DNA of 64,000 nt, from assembly GCA_944989445.1 (NCBI GenBank), contig CALYLW010000316.1:806001-870000 (forward strand), read 5' to 3'. The DNA comes from Ampullaceana balthica. Its lineage: Eukaryota > Mollusca > Gastropoda > Lymnaeidae. Under the pieces are notes generated by a model. That model searched no databases. It was not told where the DNA came from and saw only the letters and a program-made list of their open reading frames with translations. This document shows positions 12,536-24,190 of this stretch, one piece after another. The position numbers were made by a program, and so were the translations under genes. Numbering within the stretch: the stretch's first letter is position 1; every line of letters begins with the position of its first letter.

Positions 12536-15370
12536 TCCCTTTAAATAAAATGATTGCTAGCAGCAAGACTGTAATATAAGACTTCAACTGTAACTAAATA
12601 GTCCATTGAATCCTTGCTCGTGCTTTGTCTATACTGCGTGATCGGCCTTCCCAGCCAAAAAGATTATTCGTGAAAAAAAACGAACACGAAGAAATAACTG
12701 TTTGCCGGTATCCTAAAAATGATTGTATAAAGACAAATAAAAATTTAAAAAATTCCACCAGTGGGAATAGATCCCTACATCGCTTGCACCACAAGCCTAC
12801 ACACTTCCATACGAACAGGAGGGCTTAGTGACAAAGTGTTAATTTAAGAAATACAAACAATATTTTGTAAAAATATTATCCCTTTTTAAGCCTATTAAAT
12901 CAGGGTTTTCGATTACTAAGATTATCGTGTCCTAATAGCGATCAGATAAAAAGAAAACATAGAAAAACGCAGGATCAATCCATGTTAAATTTCCTATGAT
13001 CGAGTAGTTTCATTTTTTTAAATATATATATTTTTTTTTGAGGGAGAAGAGATTGGAGAAAAAAAATCGAACAAACATTTTATTTGACGACAATTAATTT
13101 AAGTCATGAGTTGTTTTGAATTTGAACCGCTTACATTCCGATTGAAATCTCTTTGGAAGCTTAGTCTGCGTTAGAAGTAAAGTCATGTATTTCAGCAACC
13201 TTACAACCACTTCCTGTACGATGAGGTCATGCACGATCTTTCAGTGTTTCAACAGAACTACGTATATGAAATCTTGAAAGACTATGAGTTGAATGGAAGA
13301 AACGTTTTGCTAATAATATATGTAATTATAATCCTATATAATAAAAGGCAAGTTTCAGTCCCGTCATCTATAGCGATTTGTCCCTCAAACACATATGACT
13401 CCTACAGACAATTATAATTGAACACGTTTACGCCATTTACGCGGACGTTCAAAACGAGTTATTTTTGGTGCAGTATTTCTTCCAAGACTTTATTTTGAGT
13501 TATGCACGTTGGGATTTATAGCAAAAAGATATGTTTTTAAGAGTTATTTATTTTAACTATAATGAATAGTATTTTTGACGCGATGCACATGTAATGCCGG
13601 TCGAGACGGCTGTTGGAGAGGAGTTACAACATTCCACCGAACGGTGGCGGAACGTCCTTGGACGGGCTTTGTTGCTCGTATATAATAATAATAATAATAA
13701 TTCTCTCTGTAGCATGTTTGCTTATATTAATTTATTACTTTGTTTGAAAATGCGACTAGAGTAACTGAGTTTGGAGGCTGCGCGGCTTGTCTAGTGAGGT
13801 GAACTCGGAGAGGCTATAAATGTAAAGCAAAGACCATTAAAGTCAGTTGCTACGCAGACCACGGACTGGTGCGTTGACTTGTAGTGTAGATTCACAGCTG
13901 TACTATTACACTGACACTCTGACCCTTGGTCAACAGAATGACGGTGAATGGTTTCCCTCCCATCGACAGAAGTTGGTTGAAGTCCACAAGCAAACAATTT
14001 AAAAAAAAATAAATTAAATAAAATAATTTTATATAAGTTACCTAGATGTTTTGGCCAAATCATTTGTGAACTTAAATTTATTTACAATGACAAATGGTCG
14101 GTGTTTGCATTTAAGTTTCAATAGTTAAAGAGCTTAAATTCTATAGATTAATATATTTTGATTTTTTTTTAAAATACACATTGTTTTTTTACACATAATT
14201 TTAAAAAAATATTTCAAATAATTTTTTTTTAAAATTTTGTATGGGGAGGGGGGCTGAGAGTACCCGCTAAATTGCTTTTGTTTTTTCATAACTGTCTTTC
14301 ATCAGGAACGCCACTAAAACTGTAACCCGATTAGACGCCAGTCTAAGCAACTTTACCGGTAAGTGTAAACTCCATCTGCCTGTGTCCACGTCAAACAAAT
14401 GAGCAAACCAAGCTTTTATCTTAATCTTATTATTACAAAGTGACCCACTATAGCTGGGTGGTGTTTTTTTTAGTTCAACTGCTCGAGGGTCAGAAGTTGG
14501 AGAGGTTCTCATGATTTCTATCATCACCCTGCACTCACAAAGCCCTTGTGATGTTCTTTGCCCTGACTTGGTAAAAACAAATTGTGGTTTGTTGAAGCGG
14601 AGGGGCCGGAGAGGGGGGGGGGTAATTGCCTTAATGGCACAGAGCAAGTTTACGACACCCTGGCAGGGCACGACATTTGATTGCCTGACGATAAGAAATG
14701 GTGAGGAGTCTCAGAGGTGGTGGCGAGGGGTTACGCGGGAAGGGGTGAGAACGGCTGAAAAAGGGTGGGGTGGAGAAGGGTTTGCCCGACAATCATGTCA
14801 TACCTGGCTCCTTGCCGGGTGAAGCGTGAGGATACGACGTCATGCTGTTGGGGGGACACCTTTTTGAGCAAGATGGGTTATCGGAGAGGATGTGAGGATG
14901 CGAGTAACTGTGTCAGCTTGAAAGGCCCGTGTCAGGTGGTGAGTGGTGCTAGAACTTCCCGTACAGGATGTCTGCTCGCTTCCCAATTTATACAGTAATA
15001 CAACCTCTCTTTCTAACGAGTTCATTTTTTTTTCCTCGAAAAGGTTTTAGACGAGAAAAGTTTGGGGTTGGGTAGAGTGTCTTACATTTTCATTCATAAT
15101 CCATGTCTTTGTCTATAAGTTTTCTGTTTTGTTTTTAAAAAAAATAATAATAATAAAAAAAAATTTCTAAAAATAAAAAATAAAATAATTAATTATCACG
15201 TCGATGCCCAAGCCAGTACGATGATTGGCCCTGTCAACATTCTCTATATTTGGAATTTTAGAATTTGGTTGGACATATCATTTAACGTGTAGATCACAGA
15301 ACTCAAAAATCTGGCTGTAACGTGGGTCTTAAACCTCAAGATACGCCGATAGGGAATGATGGTCGGCTAC
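12536..15370. other. Unique sequence, no gene recognised
   Basis: Contains (AAT)n at about 13681-13702 and a G-rich tract near 14609-14620. The 134-residue minus frame at 14267-14671 and the + frames overlapping it have no recognisable domain and mutually contradict each other. Confidence 0.5.
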
Positions 15371-15374
15371 TACA

Positions 15375-15966
15375 AGAGACAGTTCCTGGTCATCTTCTTA
15401 ATTACAGCAGACGGCTACCTATGGCCACAACGGACAGTTCCTGGTCAGTTGCCTTGCCACAACGGACAGTTCCTGGTCAGTTACCTTGCCACAACGGACA
15501 GTTCCTGGTCAGTTACCTTGCCACAACGGACAGTTCCTTGACAGTAACCTTGCCACAACGGACAGTTCCTGGTCAGTTACCTTGCCACAAAGGACAGATC
15601 CTGGTCAGTTACCTTGCCACAACGGACAGTTCCTGGTCAGTTGCCTTTCCCCAATGGACAATTCCTGGTCAGTTACCTTGCCACAACGGACAGTTCCTTG
15701 ACAGTAACCTTGCCACAACGGACAGTTCCTGGTCAGTTACCTTGCCACAACGGACACTTCCTGGTCAGTTACCTTGCCACAACGGACAGTTCCTTGACAG
15801 TAACCTTGCCACAACGGACAGTTCCTGGTCAGTTACCTTGCCACAAAGGACAGTTCCTGGTCAGTTACCTTGCCACAATGGACAGTTCCTGGTCAGTTGC
15901 CTTGCCACAACGGACAGTTCCTGGTCAGTTACCTTGCCACAACGGACAGTTCCTGCAGGTCAGTTA
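15375..15966. repeat. 32-bp minisatellite, about 17 copies
   Basis: Unit TTGCCACAACGGACAGTTCC then TGGTCAGTTACC. A variant with TTGACAGTAACC recurs at a longer spacing (near 15538, 15694 and 15793), indicating higher-order amplification. The 223-residue + frame and its companions come from this array; 32 is not a multiple of 3, so frames rotate. Confidence 0.97.
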
Positions 15967-16489
15967 AACCACACACGCTATATGGTCTGCTGATACCAGC
16001 TACATGAGGTTTGCCACCTCATCATACATCAAACTTAACAACGGCTGGATTAATACTTTGGTTGTTGTTGACTACATTGTAATAATTGTAACCATTTTAC
16101 CGTTACGGTATTTATTAAAGATAATCATAAGAAACAAAAGTATGCATAGTTTTGTTGATACTGATACCTTTCCGTTTGTGGTCTTTGCGGTGGAGTGGAT
16201 TTTATAACGATGGAAGAGACTAATTTTGAATGATATTTATGGAGTCGTCACCCAATAACATGGTTGCGTTGTCTGTTGGTGCGAAACGTCATCTTCCTGT
16301 AAGTCCATTGGCTCCAAAAGAAAAGGGAAGTCGGTTCGTTTCGTTTCTTTTTAAGGTGACGTCCCTGATCTCCAGATTGTGTTGCTTTTGCTCCTTGTGT
16401 CTAGGGCAAATATTCTTGAAAGTTAACACGAGCCAAACATTCTTTCACACATTTTAAGGAAATATGTGAATTTTCATACCGGTTACAGG
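15967..16489. other. Unique sequence, nothing recognised
   Basis: Short + frames at 16004-16207 and 16230-16457 have no recognisable features. Confidence 0.5.
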
Positions 16490-16694
16490 CAATGTTCCCG
16501 TTAAGCTGCGCGACCGAGCAGACATCTCACCGGCGCCGCAGCAGTTTAGATTAACCGCTCAGCAAAATTATTTTTTATTAAGATATGTTTTTGTGCTGTA
16601 TAAAATTATGCACAAAAAATAGATGCTGTGCAACTTTGCACATGACTTTAAAAAAGATTTGCACACTGACCAATGAACCTCAGAGGGAACATAG
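16490..16694. mobile_element. hAT MITE, TGTTCCC family, copy 2
   Basis: Ends CAATGTTCCCGTTAAGCTG and ...CAGAGGGAACATAG. Flanks GTTACAGG (16482-16489) and GTTACAAT (16695-16702) match at 6 of 8 bases. Interior matches copies at 9.7 and 58.1 kb. Confidence 0.9.
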
Positions 16695-16702
16695 GTTACA
16701 AT

Positions 16703-19427
16703 TACTCGTTGAAAAATCGTGTCAAAGCCAGATGTTGAGTTAAACTTATTTTCCCCCATGATGTGGTACGATCTTATAGAAATTCGCAGCATCGAACGAA
16801 GGTCGCCATTACTAACTGCCTAATCTGATACTAATGAGATTTCTGCAGACGGATCACCGTTTCAGAACGACAAGATTTCACTAAAGTCGACAGCTAGGCC
16901 ATGCTACACGGTGGTGTTTTGTTAAACCATTTTCTGGAATATTTTTATGTCACCTTATTCGAACTCGTCCCATATAAATAGTGGCTCGAGCGATGAACCT
17001 CAGACAAAAGCATTTCCACGGTCAAGGTGCGACTGTACAAATATCGAATCTATTATTATCTCCCGTAAACTATTAGAAAGTAGATAAAGATTACGGATAT
17101 GAGGCAAAGTAAATACTTAACAATAAACTGGACATCGTTTAAGTCTGAAAGTTATGGAATCAATAAAAAAGTTGCTATGAACAAAACGTTAAAGGCATAA
17201 TGATATTTTTTATATGATTTAATATTAATATAATTTTAAACGCCCCTTTTATATTATAATATTACCGGTATTCAAGATTTGCGGAGCAAATACAATTTTT
17301 AACGTTAATCAATTGTATTTTGTAACGAGATTTTTTTTAAAAAATATATATTTTGAATAACTCCAAAGTAATATCAGTGACAGGGACATAAATTGTAGTC
17401 TTCGCGCCGAACCCAATCCAATTTATAATTATTACCCGAAATGCATGCCTAAAAATGATTTCCCACTAATGAAACACAGCGGTGGGGTGTGACTGTGACG
17501 TAACTGAAATGATTTGATGTCAGTCAGGAGCGCAGTTGGGGGACGCGAGGGGAAGGGCCGGGGGCTCCGGGCGGCAAGAGATGTTCGCTACATACACATT
17601 AACGAGTCGGGCCTTTTAATTGTGTCCCCGCCACGATGCGCCGGTCAGGTTACGTGGTCCAATCTCCTCCGTACCATTTCAGTCTGGCCCCCACATCAGG
17701 CGATCGGATCTCGTCTGCTGGGATGTCCCGCCAAAAGCTAACGGTACCCCCTCCCCACCCGTCTCTTGGGTTCCTGTTCCCGTCCCCCCCCCTTCCCAGG
17801 CGCCACCAGATGATCCGATAGCAGTGGAGACTTTGTTATAGTAAAACTTTTGAGAATCTGATTATTTTGATTAGTATTTTCTGAAGGTTATCTTAAATGT
17901 GTGTGCGGTTTCTGTTTCCGTATCCCTTCGAGTGGCTGACAGCGAAACCAATTTTCATGTCCGGTTTGCATATAAATGTAAATAAATCCGGGAATAAAGG
18001 ATAGGGAATGGATTAACAGATTCGAGGGAGGGGAGAAAGAATCATCCCCCAGTTCTTTCTTTGGATAAAAAAAAGATTGAGGTGGAAGGGGGAGCCATAA
18101 AGTTAACGAAAAACGGAAACGGTTCAACAATAATTCTATGTTAACTTTTGTAAGTCTAAGTTTTTAATGTTGATATCAATACACTGTAAGCCTCCATAAA
18201 ACTACAATGTAATAATTTTCACCGTTTTTTTTTATCTGCAAAACATGCATAAACAAATAAATCTCAAAGCTAAACGCCTTTTACATCTTAAATTCTCATT
18301 TCTAAAGTAATAAATGAGCCGTAATCTCGAGTTGTAAGAAACTATTTCTGTACAAGCATAAAAAATAAATGTTATTTAAATAGGCCGTAACCAACGGAGC
18401 AGGCGTCAGTCCGATACAACATAAGGGTAACTGTGAAATGGGAAACTTAGGATACTTTAATTGGAACAGCGCGGCGAGGCTAACCTTCAAATACAGCGTG
18501 CAAACTTGCACAACTTAATTATTCCTTCAACAAGTACCTGACTATTCCCCCCCCTCCCACACACACACACTTCAAATCTTGGCCCCAAATCTTGAGATAG
18601 TAAATGTAGGCTAAGTGGGGCTCTTCCAGCCTTCACCAGACGCCTGTATGTTTTTTGTTATTCATCTAAAGAAACATCGAACATTGAGTTCCCGTGTGCC
18701 TGGCGGAGCAAGACATTGGCTGGGGGATTTTCCGTTCTACCTCCACGACCGTGCGCAATGACAGCCAGTCTGCAAGAAAGGGAGATATTAAGGTGAAGGC
18801 GGGAGGGATGGTGGGGGGGGGGAGGTAGTCGAGGGGTACGAAGTGTGACGCGCGGCTCAAAGGTGCGTGGTGGTGCGGAGTATGCCGTATCATATTTAAC
18901 CAGTTTGTCAAAGACCGACAGGATGCATTGGCGGAGAACTAATTAGTGTATGCACATCTATAAATTAAAGCGCTGTAGGTCTTTGCTGCCGCAATAGACG
19001 GACGATATCCTACAAACTACAAAAGCGTGCAAGTCTCTGAACCGGAGTGGGGGGGGGAACAGACTGTGTAAACAGGTCTCGGGTTTCGTTTCATGCTGGA
19101 AGTACAAGCGACAGGCCCATGACTTAGCGCGACCGAGGAAGTCTTTTGTAAAGGGGGCCAATAATTGTGCGCGGCCCTGGATTACATGGATTATTGGTAG
19201 CGGGGGAGGGTGGTGGTGGTGCTGGGCAAACCGACGGTTGTAATAAATCCCTCCATCCCTCGTGCTTTGTGGATCTGTTCTTAAAGCTCCGATGATAATC
19301 TCTACAGTGACATCACACGCTCCTGACCAATGACATCGTTCGGTAACCTGAAAGTAATGAGGTAATGAAGAGGAAGGGTTTAGAAAAAAATCGCTTTTGT
19401 GTGTGTCTACTACTAACTACCACTGGG
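16703..19427. other. Unique sequence with GC-richer patches
   Basis: A GC-rich patch at about 17.51-17.83 kb gives three overlapping + frames that conflict with each other. G/C homopolymers occur near 17784, 18547, 18814 and 19050. No gene recognised. Confidence 0.5.
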
Positions 19428-19580
19428 CAAGACACCGTATCACTAGCCACCACTAGGCACCGATACGTATTACTAACTACCACTAGCCACAACTGCGTAT
19501 CACTAGGTACCATAAGATACCACCAGGAAGCATTAGCTAAAACTAGGTACTATAAACTACCTGAACTACCACTGGGTCCT
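19428..19580. repeat. Degenerate ACTA-rich repeat, left part
   Basis: Irregular repeats of words like ACTAACTACCACTAG and ACTAGGTACCA. The same vocabulary (AACACTAGGTACCACCAG) reappears at 24150-24190, on the far side of the transposon nest. Confidence 0.55.
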
Positions 19581-19719
19581 GATAGTTTTTTTTTACTTTT
19601 TGCCCGATCCGGATAGTTGGCCCTAATATTTGAAGGATCCGGATATATCCGGATTTAAGTTTGTAAAGGGGGTGTACTTTACTACTTTCTATTTAGTATT
19701 TATATTTAATACTATTTAT

Positions 19720-20408
19720 TAGGGCTGAACCGATACCGGTATCGGCCGATTTTTGTTTACTCGGAAATACTAGGCAATCGGCAGCTTTAAGTGATGCCGA
19801 TGCCGAGTAAACCGAAATTGCTCCAATAGCATAGATGCACGCAGAATCGCAGATGTCTAAAAACATTTCGTTTCGTATTAAATAACAAAATGTACCGTGT
19901 ACAGACTAGTTGTCATTCTGTCATTCCTAAAAGATGGCCGTGTGCAAAGGCCATTTAACTATTGGTTAGAATTAATTATGAGTCAAAGTTGAAGGTTTAT
20001 AAGGACTTCCTAATTTTATTAGTACATTTTTATAGAGGACTGCTCGCTTTGTCGAGTCACGTGTAGGCTGCTGTTGTGCCGTGAAATGTAACTTGTAAAC
20101 ACATCAGAAACTTCGTTTAAAGATAAATTTTTACTGTTTATGCAAAGTTAAATGACTTATTAATAAAGAATATTTTAAAAACAAAATAAAGAAATATACT
20201 TTTATTTATAGCATTGATCTCGAAAATAAAATCATTATTAAAAAGAAAGAAAAATTAATTGCCGTGAACAGTGAGAATTGAGGTCACAAAATGTAGGTTA
20301 ATATCCAGTTAATACTTCTTCAAGTACTCAGTATCGGTACTCGGTATCGGCAAAACATGACCGCCACTACACGGTACTCGGCAAAAAATCATAATCGGTA
20401 CACCCCTA
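19720..20408. mobile_element. 689-bp non-autonomous hAT element with perfect target duplication
   Basis: Begins TAGGGCTGAACCGATACCGG and ends ATCGGTACACCCCTA, giving inverted termini TAGGGSTGWACCGAT. Flanked on both sides by CTATTTAT (19712-19719 and 20409-20416), an exact 8-bp duplication. Subterminal CGGTATCGG-type words repeat inside both ends. No transposase frame. Confidence 0.95.
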
Positions 20409-20930
20409 CTATTTATTAAAGTTTGATGTTACGTCACCACCGCTTGCGTTCAGCTCTTTTCCCGCGATACCGTCAATTCAGCGGTGTGTGTGTTGGGGGG
20501 GGATTTTAAATCGTCCAAACAAGGATGAAAAACGTGATTACTAATAGTCAATTTTATGTATTATGATGGCATATTATCATATAAAGACAGTTAATTGTCT
20601 GGTATATTTCCTCTTGTAATATAAAAAGCAACACTCGCGGCCTTGACATAACTGCAGGGTCGTCTAAATGCACAGGCCCGTTGGGCATTTGCCCGGGGGC
20701 ACATGAGTATAAGGGCCCGATGCGAATATGTTGTAGGGTTTCGGAAAAACTGTATAAAATGTAGTATTATTTTATAAAAATCTCATAATTTTGTGTTTAT
20801 ATGCGAACGGGCCCTTTAAATTTATCAATAACTTCCAACCTTGGACGAAGTGAAAGCGCCGGGTTTAAAAATGTAGGTCCCGCGAGCATGCGCACAATAT
20901 AGTATAGCTGTGTAGAAATACTGTAACACT

Positions 20931-21647
20931 ATGCTTTGGTTCCTATTTAATTTTCTTAAAGAGAACAAAATTCCACGATCAAACTGCCGTGGCCAATCAT
21001 ACGATAATGCGTCAAATATGTCTGGATTGCAGGCACGTATTCATGAACTCAATGAGTTTGCAATCTATGTCCCCTATACCGGACACAGCCTTAATTTGGT
21101 GGGGGTAAAATCTGCAGAGTGTTGTCTACAGTCTATAAAATTCTTTGACTTTGTTCAGCATCTGTATACATTTTTTGCTGGTTCCACTCATCGCTGGTAT
21201 GTATTGACATCATATTTAGAAAAAGATGTTGTGTTCAAGCGTCTGTCTGACACACGCTGGTCAGCACTTTTTGATGCTGTTCATGCTTTGTATAGGGGAT
21301 TCGACAAAATAAAACATGCACTGGATTCTATATCAGGTGACAATGAACAGCAAGTAACAACAAAATGAAACACCTTGAAAAATCTTTCTTACAATTCTTT
21401 GGAAGGACATTCTAGAAAGGATGAATATAACAAGCAACGTTTTACAATCAAAGGATGTGAACATCCTAGTTGCCACAAATCTTCTTGAGTCGCTGAAAAC
21501 CTTTCTTCAGGAAACTACAGACAAATTCACTGATTATGAATTCAAATCCAGGAGTATGTGTCCATATGCCGATTACTATGATGGAAAAAACGGGAACGAA
21601 CCCAAAGTGAGCGTTTTAGTAGGTATGATAGGCCAGGAGAAGAGTTA
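20931..21647 (+). pseudogene. hAT transposase remnant, central part
   Basis: Part of the RNase-H-like catalytic core of a hAT transposase of the ZMYM1-like group common in animals. Recognisable blocks: CRGQSYDNASNMSG, FVQHLYTFFAGSTHRW, LSDTRWSALFDAVHALY, then after damage LQSKDVNILVATNLLESLK. The N-terminal zinc-finger region is missing. A TGA at 21366-21368 and a one-base shift near 21397 break the frame, and an inserted element follows the codons ending at 21647. It cannot make an active enzyme. Confidence 0.9.
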
Positions 21648-22430
21648 CCGTACATACTCGATCTATAGCCGTTCGTTCATAAGCCGACCCCCCCCCCACA
21701 CACACACACACTTTTGGAAGGGAAAAGTATTAAAAGTGTATAACCCGACCCCCAAAAAAATATTAGGAGAGCTTTAAAAAAAATGGTACATATTTTTTAA
21801 AAACTACAAGCTAAATCGGTCATTATGATTGTTTACTTTGTACTGCCTAACTTTGTCTTTCTGCGCTTTGCTAAGCAAGAGTTACCGGTATTTAAAAATA
21901 AAATTATTTGGTAAACAGTGACGAAAGCTAGAGCCGTCTTTAAACCAGTTTGGGCCCCCGGGCAAAGAAATAGTGTTGGGCCCCTCGCCCGCAGGAATAA
22001 AAAAATAAATATACATAATATATATAAATAAACATATTCCCATGGGGCCCCCTTTGCTCGTGGACCCCCGGGCAAATGCCCAAAGGGCCTATGCGTTAAG
22101 ACGGCCCTGACGAAAGCGCGTACATTAAAATCCGTGGTTGAAAACAAAATTTGTAAAACAATTTATTAAAACTTTCACAAAAATAAATAAAATGATTAAA
22201 TAAGGTAAGTGCTGATACTTAATGGTATATTATAGCTTCTGATAAAACAGTCGAATCTTGTGGAATGTAGAAAAGGACATTGATAATCTACAATAACAAC
22301 ACCGATATTCAATATCAATGAAGAAATCACCTATGACCCGCACATAAGCCGAACCCCCCCCCACCCCCACACACACTTTTCCCCCTTGATTTTGTCCAAA
22401 AAAGGTCGGCTTGCGAACGAGTATATACGG
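21648..22430 (+). mobile_element. TA-flanked DNA transposon, copy 1 (inserted in hAT transposase)
   Basis: Inverted ends CCGTACATACTCG and CGAGTATATACGG, each followed inside by a version of TTCRTAAGCCGACC, with TA on both flanks (21646-21647 and 22431-22432). This suggests a Tc1/mariner/pogo-like TA target. A second copy lies inverted at 52508-53073. No transposase: non-autonomous. Contains a MITE at 21929-22109. Confidence 0.88.
21929..22109. mobile_element. 181-bp hAT MITE with perfect target duplication, nested
   Basis: Ends TAGAGCCGTCTTTAAACC and ...GCGTTAAGACGGCCCTG. Both flanks are ACGAAAGC (21921-21928 and 22110-22117). The paralogous copy of the host element at 52.5 kb has the uninterrupted site (complement GACGAAAGCTCGTAC near 52800-52820), proving the insertion. 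Ends resemble those of the surrounding 3-kb hAT, so that family could have mobilised it. Confidence 0.97.
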
Positions 22431-22450
22431 TACTTCTAAAAAAGTCCGAA

Positions 22451-22997
22451 AAGTTCAAGGTAGAAACGTTCCTCCCTATTCTGGACACTTTAATCGTTGA
22501 ACTAACAAGACGTGCAGAGGCGTATTCACAAACTGGAAATCTGTTTTCTTTCTTGAGTGAATTACAATCCACTACTTCTGATGCACTAATAAGGAAAAAA
22601 TGTGAACATCGTGCCAATACGTACCACAAGGACTTGAGTTATGACAACATTTTAAATGAATGTGAGCATCTCAAGCATTACATGGCTCTTAATGAAAATT
22701 GCGAGACTCTCCCTGCACTGTACAGAAAAATCATTTCGGACAATTTAAAATCTGTTTTTCCGAACATTGAAATTGCACTCAGAGTGTTCATGTGCATGAT
22801 GGTGAGCAACTGTAAAGGAGACCGTTCTTTTTCAAGAATTAAACTTATAAAAAAATCAGCTTCGTAGTCCAATGGGACAGCATCGATGGAACTGGCTTTC
22901 ACTCATGAGCATAGAGAATGACATCCTGAAGACCATTGACTTCAAGCCGATAAGTAAACAATTTTCTGAAAAGAAATGTCGCAAACGCTTGTTATAA
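22451..22997 (+). pseudogene. hAT transposase remnant, C-terminal dimerisation part
   Basis: Continues the transposase on the other side of the inserted element: VETFLPILDTLIVELTRR, then the dimerisation region NCKGDRSFSRIKLIK. An extra A in the run at about 22848-22854 shifts the frame; the next frame resumes with LRSPMGQHRWNWLSLMSIEN and ends at a TAA near 22995. Removing the intervening insertion brings the two halves together near GQEKSYF, as expected for one ancestral gene. Confidence 0.9.
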
Positions 22998-23299
22998 TAA
23001 AGTACCGTACTGAAATTTTTCTAATCTAAGTATTTATTTTCCATAACGAATTTGAATACCTTTGTTTGACTTTGTGTAATATGTTATGGTGCTTATTTTT
23101 AAAAAAAATGTAAATATCTGTTTTTGTTTGTAGTTTTGTTTTGTTTTGTAAATATCATAAGTAATACTATGAAACATGTTTCTTTTCTCTGTTTTTCATG
23201 TTTAATCTTGATTATAGTTGAAGCTGTACAGCATGTCTTAACAACAATTTTGTTGAAATTAGTATAGTGGCAATAAAATAAATAATACATTATTTTTAA

Positions 23300-23505
23300 C
23301 ATTGACCCCCTTTCCAGTCCATGACGGACTATGGGGCAAGTGAAGTAGCGTTCACAAGATTTATTTAGCCACCACGAACGAGCAGGGGAATGTGCGGCCA
23401 GCACAATGCCCCGAGGGCCATGCAAGCACCTAGAATAGAACCTGCGACTCTCTTCTACATCAGTTCGGCAATCCAGCGCTCTACCGCTAGACCAACCATT
23501 TATTT
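23300..23505 (-). mobile_element. tRNA-headed SINE fragment
   Basis: The minus strand starts GGTTGGTCTAGCGGTAGAGC, typical of a tRNA 5' half with Pol III A-box, and continues to a T-arm-like CGCAGGTTCTATTC. The remainder runs to a non-tRNA body near 23300. It lies inside the right part of the 3-kb hAT. Confidence 0.7.
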
Positions 23506-23535
23506 TTTTTATTCCTGTGGGGGGGGGACAGCACT

Positions 23536-23662
23536 CTTTCTTTGCCCAGGGACCCAACACTATTACTTTGCCCAGGGGCCCAACACTATTACTTTGCCCG
23601 GGGGCCCAACACTATTACTTTGCCCAGGGACCCAACACTATTACTTTGCCTGGGGGCCCAAA
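23536..23662. repeat. 26-bp tandem repeat of hAT subterminal sequence
   Basis: About five copies of TTTGCCCAGGGRCCCAACAC plus TATTAC just inside the right end of the 3-kb hAT. The same word appears once in complementary form in the nested MITE (GGGCAAAGAAATAGTGTTGG, near 21962), so the unit is an element-internal motif that was amplified. Confidence 0.85.
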
Positions 23663-23922
23663 ATGGTGTAAAGATGGCTCTGCATCACGGCCCCGCTGTG
23701 TGTCAGTTCTCGTACTAAGTAAGCCTCGGCAACTAAGCGAATTAAAAAAAAACATTCATCAGCCGAACTCCTCTAATAGTGATGACATGTATACTATTTA
23801 TATACCGGAATAATCAGAAGGCGCTTTGATGTCGCTCGCGTGTTTTCTCTCGTATGCTGCCCTAACACAACAACAACAGCAACAACAAATTGATATCCGG
23901 GTAATAAGCTTAATTGAAGTTA

Positions 23923-23978
23923 CGGTTAACCGGTCCTGATAAAACTGGAGCGGTCCCAATCTTAGGACCGGTTAACCG
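23923..23978. repeat. 15-bp inverted repeat with AACCGGT core
   Basis: Perfect arms CGGTTAACCGGTCCT (23923-23937) and AGGACCGGTTAACCG (23964-23978) around a 26-bp loop. AACCGGT resembles Grainyhead sites, but a position inside transposon debris suggests an element terminus. Confidence 0.6.
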
Positions 23979-24039
23979 CTAACAACCTTAATAAAAACTG
24001 TTCTTCTATTCAATTATTTTAATTTGATTTCAAATAATT

Positions 24040-24190
24040 CTTAACAACATTGATATCGGGATCCGACAAAAATCTGCCATAAGTATTTGGCAAATCCGGA
24101 CAGTGTCGGATACCCAGATATCCAGCCCGGATATCCGGTCACCCCCTACTATATACCACAAACTAACACTAGGTACCACCAGCTCATGGC
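24040..24190. mobile_element. hAT-like right terminus and rest of ACTA repeat
   Basis: Complement of 24121-24147 reads TAGGGGGTGACCGGATATCC, a hAT-style end. Further in are TCCGGATTTGCC and GGATCC words similar to 19604-19657. Immediately outside, ACTA-rich repeat vocabulary resumes. It may be the right end of an older element whose left end lies near 19571. Confidence 0.4.

Larger units (their letters stand above)
20655..23682 (+). mobile_element. Dead 3-kb hAT transposon (ZMYM1-like transposase) with nested insertions
   Basis: Left end CAGGGTCGTCTAAATGCACA and right end complement CAGAGCCATCTTTACACC are inverted repeats. Flanks CATAACTG (20647-20654) and CATCACGG (23683-23690) agree at 6 of 8. 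The interior holds broken transposase segments (20931-21647 and 22451-22997). It is interrupted by a TA-flanked element (21648-22430), itself carrying a MITE (21929-22109), and by a SINE (about 23300-23505). Near the right end a 26-bp subterminal unit is tandemly amplified. Confidence 0.8.

Noticed and set aside
14267..14671. 134-codon minus frame
   Set aside because: No recognisable domain, overlapped by competing + frames, and crosses a G-rich tract.
23440..23505. Functional tRNA gene on the minus strand
   Set aside because: The tRNA-like head lacks a clean cloverleaf and continues into a SINE body.
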